A stretch of 64,000 bases of DNA from Aedes albopictus (Eukaryota; Arthropoda; Insecta; Diptera; Culicidae): contig NC_085138.1 of NCBI RefSeq assembly GCF_035046485.1, forward strand, positions 336,495,312-336,559,311, in the 5' to 3' direction. The notes below the pieces were generated by a model that was not told the DNA's origin, searched no databases, and worked only from the letters and a program-made list of their open reading frames with translations. Shown here in pieces: positions 54,736 through 64,000 of this stretch. Numbering within the stretch: the stretch's first letter is position 1; every line of letters starts with the position of its first letter. A program made the translations under genes and the position numbers.

Positions 54736-55290
54736 TAGATGAATTTCTGGAGGAATTGATGAGGAGTTTCAAAAGATGTTCATGGATGAATCCATGGCGG
54801 AATTCCTGAAGAAATTCCTGGAGAAATTCCTGGTGGAATACCTGGAGGAATTTCTCGAAAAATTCCAGGAGGTTTTCCTGGAAGGCTTCCGGGAGATTTT
54901 TTTGGATTTTCTGGAGTAATCCGTAGAGGAAATCTGGGAGGAATTTTGGCAGAAATTCCTATAGAATTTTCTGGAGTAATATCCTGGAAGTATTTCTAGA
55001 GGAATTCCTGAAGGATTTTTATGAGGAGTTTTCGGAAGAATTCTTTGAACAATTTCTGGAGGTCTTTTTTGAGGAATTTCTGGAGTAATATTTGAGGTTT
55101 CTTGGAGGAACTCATTGAGGAATTTTTGAAGGAATTCCGGGAAGATTTTTTTAGGAATTTCTGAAAAAAGTCATGGATGAATCAATGGAGGAATGCCTGA
55201 AGAAATTTCTGGAGATATTCCTAGAAGAACCCATGAAGGAATCCCTGTTGGAATTCCTCGAGGGATTCCTAGAAGAGATCCGGTCTCATA
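54736..55290. repeat. GGAATTCC-type degenerate satellite, G-rich orientation
   Basis: Phrases GAGGAATTTCTGGAGGAATT and AATTCCTGGAGAAATTCCTG recur at 15-18-bp spacing; ATGGATGAATCCATGGCGGA near 54783 recurs near 55171 as ATGGATGAATCAATGGAGGA, about 388 bp apart, hinting at a longer unit. It directly abuts the 160-bp satellite. Confidence 0.75.
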
Positions 55291-56366
55291 GCAGAGCACT
55301 TTCTATACAATTTTATCTCTCGCCCTAAATCTCAAATTGTTAGTCCAGATTCCACCAAAAAGATTTCTTTTCAGCCTAGAGCTATTCCAGCAAAAAAAAT
55401 AATAATTGAAATGGTAGAAGCAGACCGCCTTAATTGTTTCTTATCTGTCCTTTTCAAAGGATTATCTACCACTCCGCAGCAGAAGGCAAATTGTCCTGTA
55501 ACCAAAGAATGGTTCTGCCATTTTGGTCCACCATTAATTGGACACACAGAGCACATACGAACTGTGTTGTTGGGTTGAATTTCCCGAATGAAAGAAAACT
55601 GAAAAGTATCCTTTTTCTCGTTCATTTCGGATTATACAACAACGAACGGGTAAAAAGTTCAAGTAACAACCATAGGCAATTGTGTAATCTGTCGTCATCA
55701 TCGTCGTCGTCGTCGCAGAATTATTGTCGTTACTGCCTTGGGGCTGTTCTGTTCAAGCTATGAGAACAAGAGCATCCAAACCGAGAGGAGTCCACGTTGT
55801 TTGAAGGTGAACTTGACTTTCGGTCGTTTGAATTTCTCGGAAAATATTCCGTCGCAAAGTTGCCCGGCAAATATTGAAGGATGCCCGGCAGCCAGTCACG
55901 TGCCCTGCCACACGCCTAGGCTGGGTAAGATTGTTCTCTGGAAATTCGATGTAATTGCGGCTGTGGATTTTTGCTGAGATGCTCTCAACCAACCGAAGAG
56001 AAGGCGACATCACGCGGGTGACTTGTCCTGGAAGTTCAAAAGAGTTAGGTCAATAGGTTCATCAACTTATACTTTGTACTCGAATTTGCATAATCTGAAA
56101 TGGAAAGTTGTTTGATAATGTAGTTGCTATTGGCTTCTTTAGCGGTGTTGATATAATTCCATATTTTGAATCTGCATGCCAAACTGAGCTGAAATCCAAA
56201 TTTTCATGAATCTTGGTGTCTGGGAACCTTTTTAAAAATCAGTTGGACGTTTGTATGAGGATTTGTCGAATCACCCCTCGTTGCATTTTGTACTAGACGG
56301 AGCTGTCAAGCAGTTGCCCAGCTGTCAAAAGGCGATTCGGAAAAAATCTTTTTGAAATTGATTTTA
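55291..56366. other. Unique DNA without a recognised gene
   Basis: A (TCG)n run at about 55694-55715 and overlapping ORFs of 79-109 codons on both strands. The 109-codon plus frame (55434-55763) ends in a serine run encoded by the TCG repeat. No domain recognised. Lies in the downstream krz intron. Confidence 0.4.
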
Positions 56367-56541
56367 GGTACCGTCTACCCTCGTTGGTTTTACCGCATCT
56401 AATCTGCACATCCTTCAAATTAAAAATGGTTCAAACGTCATTCTGATAATGTGTCCACAGGGTTGGTAGAAGTTCAAACTAAAAATGAACCCCGTTGGTT
56501 TGCATGAGGTGTCGTTCAAACCAACGGGGGTAGACGGTACC
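56367..56541. mobile_element. MITE with GGTACCGTCTACC termini
   Basis: The left GGTACCGTCTACCCTCGTTG is mirrored by CAACGGGGGTAGACGGTACC on the right. About 175 bp, with a third CCCCGTTGGTTTG copy inside near 56491. No coding capacity. Confidence 0.8.
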
Positions 56542-56779
56542 AAAATAAAGTTCTAAAAATCTGAAAAAAATCATAGTTGCTTTTTGAAAAGGTGCTTTTT
56601 TGTATAAAATAAAAAATCGATACATTTTTCTAAATTAAAAATCCAATCAGGTTATAATTACTAGCATGAAACGAGCTCACCTATCGTGAAATAATGATAT
56701 CCATCTGCTCAGCATGCAATCCCGAGCAGAAGGGAATACTTTACAAATACTATGCAAAAAACAGCCTGTGCTCTAATAC

Positions 56780-57180
56780 CTAAAATTGTTATTATTTAAT
56801 TATTCTATAAAATATTATGAGAACATCACATTAACAATTGGAGGTATTTGAGCAGAGTTTGTTATTGATGTGGTATTTGTTAATTTAGCAGTGGAATAAT
56901 TGAATAACAAGTTTTGTTATTCCATCATGGAGTTGCAACTCCATGTCATGTCGAACAAAAGTATAAATTAATGGTAAGAATTGTTATTACTTTGTTGTTC
57001 AATACCTTTTGAATAACAAACTCAGCTTTTAAAAATTTAGTTATGCATTAAATATTGAAATAACAAGGCTTTTCTAGGTGTTATTCATACAAAATTATGG
57101 TATTCGTTTTTATTATTTTGCCACTTATGTCCACCTAATGAAGGGCATGTCGAGGTATGATAGTATTTGACATTAATACC
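56780..57180. repeat. AT-rich element rich in AATAACAA/TTGTTATT, with a 20-bp palindrome
   Basis: TTGTTATT and AATAACAA recur in both orientations around the perfect palindrome CATGGAGTTGCAACTCCATG (56926-56945), suggesting a fold-back MITE centred there. Ends could not be defined. Confidence 0.45.
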
Positions 57181-57879
57181 TTGATATGCTATACAATTAT
57201 TATTCTTTTCTGCTCCGCGTATAATATTTATTGGTCGACTCTAAATAATACAATAATATATCAGAAAAAAGAACTCTTTTGCAATAATTTGAAAAAAAAA
57301 CCGGATTAATCCATCTAGTGGTGATAGTGCCTTTCTCGTCGAATATGTACTTATGATCCTGAATCCTGTGAATAATTTATTTAAAAAGCAAGAATCCAAG
57401 CCATCATCGAGTTACCGATGGCACATATTTCCGGTGTTCAATGTATAGGCAGAGTTGAAAAATATCAGACCTCTTCGTTGACTGCTTGACCACCTTTACT
57501 ATTACAGGAATACCATCAATACCAAGACGATAATAACAAGCTTAAATATAATTTATTACACAACCAAAAATCACTTTACAGTCTTCGATAAACTATTTCC
57601 TGCACACTTCAGGCTACATTTTATTATCATTGGTTACTAGATTCAAAAAATTTTACCTAAAATGGAAGCAAGTGAAATTTTTCGTACTGAATCCAATTCA
57701 AATTAGAACCATATCACAGAGCGCGAGGAGCAGTTGGATCAAAATTTTGCGCAGCAATTTTAGACTCAAAAGGGGAATGAAAAACTTTGCTCGAGGTTGA
57801 TGCGATTAAATTTCAATTTTCTCATGGAACATACAAAACGGGTTCTACTGGTAGTCTCTAATGTGATATGAGACTATTT

Positions 57880-59030
57880 TTATGTTATCGAAAAATCCGT
57901 GGTTTGATATGTCGCATGCATGAGCATGACACTTCCAGCAAGACACCCGGAACCGGTTCCGGAATACTACTGGTTATCTCAAATATGGTTTGAAACCATT
58001 TTCTTGCTAACCGTTCATCAGGTTATCTAAAGAGCCGCGATTTTGTGTGTTGTATGCATGGATTTGGTTCACTTTTACATTTGGTCACTTCCGGCGGGAT
58101 ATCCGGAACTGGTTCTAGAGCACTACCGGTAGTCTCTGCTGGCTATTTTCCTGCTTACTGTTCACCAGATTATCGAAAAAGCCGCTATTTGATGTGTCGC
58201 ATGCATAGGTTTGGTCAAGGGTTTGGTTCACTTTTATATTGGACCACTTCCGGCGGGACACCCGGAGCCGGTTCCGGAACACAACCGGTAGTCTCTGCTG
58301 TGATTAAAGGCTATTTTCCTGCTTACCGTTCTTCAGGTTATCGAAAAAGCTGCAATTTAATGTGTCGCATGCATGGGTTTGTTTCCTATCTACATTTGAC
58401 CACTTCCGGCGGGACATCCAGAGCCGGTTCTGGAACACTACCGGTAGTCTGCTGTGATCTAAAGCTATTTTCCTGCTTACCGTTCTTCAGGTTATCGAAA
58501 AAGCTGCTATTCAATGTGTCGCATGCATGGGTTTGGCTCCCATCTGCATTTGACCACTTTCGGTGGGACACATGGAACCGGTTCCGGAATACTACTGGTT
58601 TTCCTAAATATAGTCTGAATCCATTTTATTGCTAATAGTTCATCAGGTTATCTATAGAGACGCGATTTGGTGTGTGCATGGTTTTGGTTCAATTTTATAT
58701 TTGGCCACTTCCGAAGGGGCACCCGGAACCGGTTCCGGAACACTACCAGTAGTCTCTGCTGGGTCAAAGGCTATTGTCCTGCTCACTGTTCATCAGTTTA
58801 TCGAAAAAGCCGCTATTTGATGTGTCGCATGCATGGATTTGGCTCACTTTTATATTTGGCCACCACCGGCGGGACATCCGGAACCCATTCCGGAATACTA
58901 TAGGTTCAGATATGGACTGAGAGTATTTTCCTGCTTACCGTTCATCAGGTTATCGAAAAAGCCGCGGTCTGATATGTCGCATGCATGGTTTTGTAGCATT
59001 TTTATATCTGGTCCCTCCCTGGGGTACTGA
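57880..59030. repeat. 153-bp tandem satellite, about 7-8 copies
   Basis: The landmark ATGTGTCGCATGCATGG recurs near 57909, 58047, 58195, 58362, 58515, 58669, 58822 and 58976. Spacing is 153-154 bp in most intervals, 148 and 167 in two. Each unit also has CACTTCCGGCGGGACA, GAACCGGTTCCGGAACACTA and CAGGTTATCGAAAAAGC. Because 153 is divisible by 3, a 196-codon frame (58045-58635) stays open across units. Confidence 0.92.
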
Positions 59031-59185
59031 TCCAGAACACCTAAATGGCCATAACTCTGGAATGGCTGAACCGATCCGAACCATTTTCAATAGGAAACAA
59101 TGGGACCAGATTCCGCGTCGAATGAACCGTTGGTCATAAAAATCGGTTGAGGTTTACTATCAAAAAGCGATGTGAGTTTATTTTG

Positions 59186-59205
59186 TACACACACATACTC
59201 ACACA

Positions 59206-59259
<54 letters not shown>

Positions 59260-59272
59260 TACACACACACAG
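59186..59272. repeat. CA dinucleotide microsatellite
   Basis: Nearly pure (AC)n with a few T interruptions, within the repeat shared with 16433-16625, where the corresponding tract is a short TG run. Confidence 0.95.
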
Positions 59273-59404
59273 ACATCACCTCAATTCGTCGAGCTGAGTT
59301 GATTGGTACATGTGACTCGACCCTCCGGGCCTTCTATCCAAAAGTCATTTTTAGAGTGAACATATAGCCTTTCCAGTACACTTAGTGTACGAGAAAGGCA
59401 AAAA

Positions 59405-60487
59405 GTTACGTTGAGTATCCTGGCCAAGTTTCAGTGTGAAAGCAGCGCAGAAAAATAAAACCTCCAAGAGGTTCCATCACTGGCTAAAAATATAGACATG
59501 AACACAGCCAGACCAGACATTCAGGCTTCCACTGCAATATAAATACATATTTCGCTGAAAAGCAGACAGACGGAAAAAGGATATTTTCACTATCCTGGCT
59601 TCAATTTTTCGCCCATTTCCACCACCAAGAACGTTTCAGGCCAGTAGACGTGTAACACCCACCTGTGCTTGCATGTCTAGCGGTAGTAACTTTTTCACTT
59701 CTGATATTTTCACTTTTCATTCCCTGATGGCGACGTGGCGTAAAGCAAAGCTTTTGCCGCCGGCCACTACTAGGGCGGCAGGCAGGACTCACCCCAACAT
59801 CGAATAAGGTGAGCCCTAGCGCGCACATTCCCGTGGGTTTCTCGTTCGTATTTTCGTGGAACCCAACAATCCCCTCCCCCAACCGTCTGGGTCCACTAAT
59901 TTGACTCTAATAGCGTTAATCACAGTTTCGTGTCATAAATATCGATCGACTTTTGGCCATTCGTGCTCGATTGCTACAGCCAAGGAAAACTACAAATCAA
60001 CAGCCAATTCCTATCATCATCGGGAAGGGAAACTTCGCAAACTAGCGATTAATGGATAGATTGATGATGGTTATGAAGACAGACGGCTATTGCCGAAAAC
60101 TAAGGAAAGAAGCAAAACAAATATTTGACCGAGTATCGTCTGGAGCGGTGCGCCACGGCGTTTGTTTGTTATACAGTGTCCTGAATGTTTATAAGCTATG
60201 AAGCTTTTCCAAAGAAGCTTGATTGCTGGAAGGGATTCAATATGAAATGATCAGATGTGTTGCTTTAGATGGCCTTTAATCGAATAGGGTTTCATCGGAG
60301 TCGTTATGTCAATAGTAAGCTTAACACGAAGTACAGCAACATCATGTTTTTATCTCCAAATCATTAACGACGATTTTGGTCATGTCATCACACATAAATG
60401 AAAAATAAAACAAATATGTACTGAAGAAAATGCTATCTTAGAAAAAGAGGCTTGGTAAAAGATTTCGTCACACAGGTTTTTTTTTAC
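59405..60487. other. Unique DNA without a recognised gene
   Basis: Short ORFs only (longest 93 codons, minus, 59601-59882), none recognised. Confidence 0.4.
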
Positions 60488-61415
60488 TTAAAGGGGATGG
60501 CCAAAATGTTTGGGATTGGCAACTTATTTTCTTTCACAAAAAAATTAAAAATGCTGTAACTGTTCATAGAGTGCATCAAAAAATCTCAAATCTTGACTGT
60601 TTGTCAACCTATTATATGTGCATCATTGGTACAAATTTGGGCACGATTGATTAATTCTTCGCGTAGTTACAACCTTTCGGGTAAAACACTATTATTTAGA
60701 CAACTCATTTTTGAACTGTCATATCTCGGAAACCAGTGAACCGAATTGCATGAATTTTTTAACGTTTATCAACATTATATTGATACTTGATACGACGTTA
60801 TAAAATGTCATATTTTCTCACGGCGAATTAAGTTATACCGGATTGATATTTTTACCCATCTAGAGGAAAATAAGTCAAATTTACAATACCACACAAAAAT
60901 TACTAAATGTGTTCTTCTTTCAATCTTAATAGGCTCTAATATATCTGATTAGAGATAACTTGATAACAGAAGTGGAAAATCTTTGGATATCAACACTAAA
61001 ATTTATTGACATTGATGTAAAAAAATTACATTTTTTCGAGAAAAATCCAAAAAATGTCAATCCATGATAACTTTTTTCAACGTTTAAAAAGTACCTATGT
61101 TTTAATAGTTTATGAAACATATACATATTGTTAGTGTACGTTCAAAATTTCATTCAATTCGGTTCACTGGTTTCCGAGATATGACAGCTCAAAAATGAGT
61201 TGTCTAAAAAATAGTGTTTTTCCCGAACGGTTCTAACTTTGCGAAATATTGATCAATCGAGCCCAAATTTGTACCAATGATGCACACATAATAGGTTGTC
61301 AAACAGTCAAAATTTGAGATTTTTTGATGCGCTCTATGAAAAGTTATAGCTTGTTGAACTTTTTTTGTGAGAGAAAAAAAGTTACCTATCCCAAACATTT
61401 TGGCCATCCCCTGTA
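60488..61415. mobile_element. Long-TIR fold-back element, GGGGATGGCCAAAATG type
   Basis: Left AAGGGGATGGCCAAAATGTT and right AACATTTTGGCCATCCCCTG are inverted copies; the arms (about 290 bp) share CATAGAGTGCATCAAAAAAT and CTGTCATATCTCGGAAACCA with their inverses. The unpaired middle (about 60780-61100) is the inverse of the middle of the element at 21793, so the two copies lie in opposite orientation. The left tip is damaged (TTAAAGGGG instead of TACAGGGG). Confidence 0.88.
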
Positions 61416-61499
61416 TGTATTCGTTTATTTGGAAGGCTCGGGCGTCACACAGGTTACACACAAGAAAAATTCTCACTTAATTAGCTGTCGTAGCAGTTT

Positions 61500-62440
61500 G
61501 TGGAGAATTGCTGGTGGGTCTTCTAGAAGAATTCTTGGAGCAACTACCGAAAAAAATCTTGGCCTATCTTTTGGAGCAATACCTCAAAAAAATCACAGAA
61601 AAAATTGGAAGAAGCTGTAGAAACTACCCAAACGATTCCATGAGAAACTCTCGCAGTTTTTTTTTTCAACTGCTAATTCAAAGGAGAAACGACGGGCTTA
61701 TACGATTAACAACCGAAGAATCTAGTAATTCAACCAAATGCCATCAAGATGACGAGGAAACCAGGGCAGACAACTGATTCGAAGCAGTCTGACAATGGTG
61801 TGTCTCATTTGTTGTCTGTCCAATTCATCCTGGTTTCCTTGTCATCTTGATGGCATTTGACGTTGACGAAGCGTATCCTTTGGTAAACTCCAACTAACCT
61901 TCCACTAACAAAACCCAAATTCCCGTGACACCTAGGCCTGAGAGATCGTAGAGCTGTCTACATTTTTCATAGGTGTCCAAAACTAACCATCCTTTCTCAT
62001 CCCTCAGTAGTCGTAAGGACGTGGCCAGGATAGTGTTCGACCTATGGAGGATTGCGTCAGTCTTGTCTAAGAGTCAGAGATTAGTCCCAAATCTTTGTGC
62101 TTTGGTTCGGAAAGGGAAGGAGGCAACCCTCATTACAGCGCAGCGGTCTAGGACTGTACCACCTACGAATTTGTGCGACTCGCCTCATGTTAATTCGAAG
62201 GAGAAAGTCCTTGACGAATTGCTGAAGAAATTGCTGGGGGAATTTCTTGAACCAATTCCGGGGAATTTACTTAAAAAAAAAATAAAAATTGGTCCATCCC
62301 CTCCAAGAAATATTCCTGGATTAACTTTTAAAGGAGTTACTAGTATATTTTTTGGAGTAATTACTGAATGAATTCCCGAAAGAATTTCTGAAGAGAGGCA
62401 CGGAGGAATTCCCGGATGAGTTTCTAAAGGAATATTAGAA
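61500..62440. repeat. Patches of GGAATTCC-type satellite wording
   Basis: Satellite-like phrases at 61500-61620 (TCTAGAAGAATTCTTGGAGC) and 62210-62440 (GAGGAATTCCCGGATGAG). The space between holds a hairpin (61735-61860) and unclassified DNA; CGTAAGGACGTGGCCAGGAT near 62011 echoes 24070. Confidence 0.5.
61735..61860. repeat. Hairpin with 30-bp arms
   Basis: AAATGCCATCAAGATGACGA (from 61737) followed by GGAAACCAGG pairs with CCTGGTTTCC and TTGTCATCTTGATGGCATTT (to about 61858). The inner parts GACAAC/GTTGTC also pair. Probably the core of a fold-back element. Confidence 0.8.
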
Positions 62441-62560
62441 AGAAAGAAATAATGAAGCTTATACTATTTTCGGCAGCTATGATCTCATCGCCATGAGATT
62501 TTTTTTAACTCTCGAACTTAGGGTTGACCAAACAGAATTATACGGTCAAGTTTCAAGCTA

Positions 62561-62801
62561 GGGGCAAGACACTGTGCAAACGAGAGTAACTCTGAGAAAT
62601 TCTGAGTAACTCTTTTCACCAATGATCGACGAAATTCGTTGAAAAACACCCCTAGAACTGCAAGAAAAGCGAGATATCGGGCAATATTGTTTTGATTTTG
62701 CGATAAATCAGGCAACACTAAAGCAAAAACGGGAGCAATCCAGAGAATTTCTGAGCAACTCTGTGAAGGAAAATGCACTCTCCAGCACAGTGTCTTGCCC
62801 C
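62561..62801. mobile_element. MITE with GGGGCAAGACACTGTG termini
   Basis: The left GGGGCAAGACACTGTGC is exactly mirrored by GCACAGTGTCTTGCCCC on the right (17 bp). Interior motifs GAGAAATTCTGAGTAACTC and GAATTTCTGAGCAACTC also mirror loosely. A near-repeat CAAG(G)TTTCAAGC flanks both sides (62547-62557, 62802-62814) and could be an imperfect target duplication. Confidence 0.8.
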
Positions 62802-63105
62802 AAGGTTTCAAGCCTTCTAGTCAACAAAAACTCCTTATGACAAAGAAAATAGAGCTGTCGAAAATACCTAAACTCACCCTATTGAAGAATTTTCAGGACA
62901 ACATTTGGAATGAACTCACAAAGCAGCGCTGAATGCGAGTAGGAGAGAATAACAAAACATAATAAAATGTGACATTTTGGAAAAATAACTGAATAATGAA
63001 TTCGACTATTTTTGTGTTTTTTTCACAAAAGAATTTCTAGTGAAAATCTTGAAAGCATTCTTTAAGAACTCTTGTCTTCCAGCTAAAATTCTGGAGTTTT
63101 TGGTG
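62802..63105. other. AT-rich DNA without recognised features
   Basis: No genes or element ends seen between the MITE and the SINE target duplication. Confidence 0.45.
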
Positions 63106-63131
63106 AATATGCTATCATGTTTTCTTCTAAA

Positions 63132-63797
63132 GACGAGCTTGGTGGTCTAGTGGCTACCGCTTCTGATTCATATGCAGAAGGTCCTGGGTTCAATCCCTGG
63201 CTCGTCCCTTTCCTCCTACTTTGTATCTTTCTATCTACTTTCTCTCTCACTTTCTCTCTCCTACATATACATCTCATGTATATTCGTATGTTCGTAGCGA
63301 TCGCTAGAACCAGAAACGGATTGAAAAAAGCCGTTTCCCTTCCTTCCAACTTTCATCACAGCACAGTGTCAATCTATCATATAACGCCTACAAGTTATGC
63401 AACCAAGCGGACTGTGCCACTTCACAGTAATCTTCACACAATCTATCGCTTTACGCCTGGCACCCTTGCACCAATGCATGATCCATGTGCCAAAAATAAA
63501 CATTTCCCACCAACACACCAACATCCGCATGACCTTGTGCAGGCGCAGAGGATTCAACGGCCTGATGTGGGCAAGCGATTGCAATCATCACTTCCCTCCC
63601 TATCCCCATTGACCTGCAACCTGACGCAGCAGGCGCCATTGTCGCCTAAAAATACAAGACCACCAACGCTCACACACTGAATATGCCTGTTAGTCCCAAG
63701 CAGCTGTCTCATTGGTTCCTTGTGTGAGTGTAGCTGATCTGGCGATACTGGAGTTGCAACTGCGGGCGGTCAATCAAGCTCAAGCTCAAGCTCAAGC
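63132..63797 (+). mobile_element. Full-length 666-bp tRNA-derived SINE with perfect 26-bp target duplication
   Basis: The head GACGAGCTTGGTGGTCTAGT has an A box (TGGTCTAGTGG), the anticodon-like arm TTCTG...CAGAA, B box GGGTTCAATCCC and a GCTCGTC 3' strand that pairs with the 5' GACGAGC. A tRNA-unrelated body of about 590 bp follows, ending in (CTCAAG)n. An identical 26-bp stretch beginning AATATGCTATCATG lies at 63106-63131 and 63798-63823. The simple-repeat tail and long duplications recall the Gecko-type SINEs of Aedes, but the body length is unusual and I cannot confirm the family. Confidence 0.9.
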
Positions 63798-63823
63798 AAT
63801 ATGCTATCATGTTTTCTTCTAAA

Positions 63824-64000
63824 TTTTCTGTATAATTTTTCGATACTATTTGGTGAAAATCGTCGTAAAATGAGATTTGTTTTGGTAAAACTACTACAGC
63901 AAATTCTAGCAGAACTCCTTTACAGTTCTAGAATCTTCTATATTCTCCAGCATAACAGTGTGACAATAGATTAAATGCTTTGGCTGTTTTCCTACTCTCC
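63824..64000. other. AT-rich DNA at the window end
   Basis: Continues the sequence interrupted by the SINE; nothing recognised. Confidence 0.4.

Larger units (their letters stand above)
57329..59399. mobile_element. Candidate 2-kb element with GCCTTTCTCGT termini and internal satellite
   Basis: An 11-bp inverted match, GCCTTTCTCGT (57329-57339) and ACGAGAAAGGC (59389-59399), brackets the 153-bp satellite and a CA microsatellite. A second copy of the right end lies at 16433-16625. Treating all of it as one mobile unit is an inference from these ends; no target duplication was seen. Confidence 0.45.

Noticed and set aside
58045..58635. A 196-codon plus-strand ORF as a gene
   Set aside because: It is the translation of the 153-bp tandem satellite, whose length is a multiple of three; neighbouring units contain stops and there is no domain.
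63132..63206. Functional tRNA gene
   Set aside because: Although the acceptor stem pairs, the anticodon loop is too long, the T-stem is weak, and the unit is followed by a SINE body and bracketed by a target duplication.

Overview
The window looks like a piece of a culicine mosquito genome, most likely Aedes (inference). It is AT-rich, contains one conserved insect gene broken up by very large introns, and is otherwise packed with transposable elements typical of Aedes: tRNA-derived SINEs of the Feilai type, LOA/Lian-like, R1-like and RTE-like non-LTR retrotransposons, a BEL/Pao remnant, an intact LTR retrotransposon, many fold-back MITEs, and several degenerate satellites. A 500-base run of N at 26952-27451 is an assembly gap. 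No bacterial-style operon, CRISPR array or rRNA is present.

The only host protein-coding gene I can support is kurtz (krz), the non-visual beta-arrestin, on the + strand. Four consecutive coding exons are visible (33708-33799, 33934-34076, 50875-51234, 51359-51516). They join in phase and encode about 251 residues of the arrestin N-domain and the start of the C-domain. The second intron seen is 16.8 kb. The start codon exon lies upstream of 33708 and was not identified. The 3' exons lie beyond 64000, so the last visible intron exceeds 12.4 kb. Everything between and around the exons is intronic or flanking repeat DNA.

Layout: 1-10.6 kb holds an RTE-like fragment, a palindromic MITE, a SINE, a MITE dense in GCTGA motifs, a tRNA-Thr-like pseudogene, and a decayed LOA-clade element itself hit by a SINE and by a 58-bp retro-insert. 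10.6-25.3 kb holds apparently unique DNA, paired MITEs, a 1.29-kb TIR transposon, degenerate GGAATTCC-type satellite, and two long-TIR fold-back elements. 25.3-31.8 kb holds unique DNA, an RTE-like 3' end, the gap, an internally deleted R1-clade element and a MITE. 33.7-51.5 kb is the krz exon region; its big intron contains a TGAAAC-type satellite invaded by a MITE, a second R1-clade copy and an intact antisense LTR retrotransposon with identical LTRs. 51.5-64 kb holds a BEL fragment, nested MITEs, a 160-bp and a 153-bp tandem satellite, a third long-TIR element and a complete 666-bp tRNA-derived SINE with a perfect 26-bp target-site duplication.

The most notable object is the LTR retrotransposon at 39135-42533 (- strand). 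It has two identical 268-bp LTRs, a primer site complementary to tRNA-Pro and one unbroken gag-protease reading frame of up to 839 codons whose stop lies inside the 3' LTR, but no reverse transcriptase, RNase H or integrase. It reads as a young non-autonomous element. Family assignments are from memory of protein and repeat motifs; no database search was possible.
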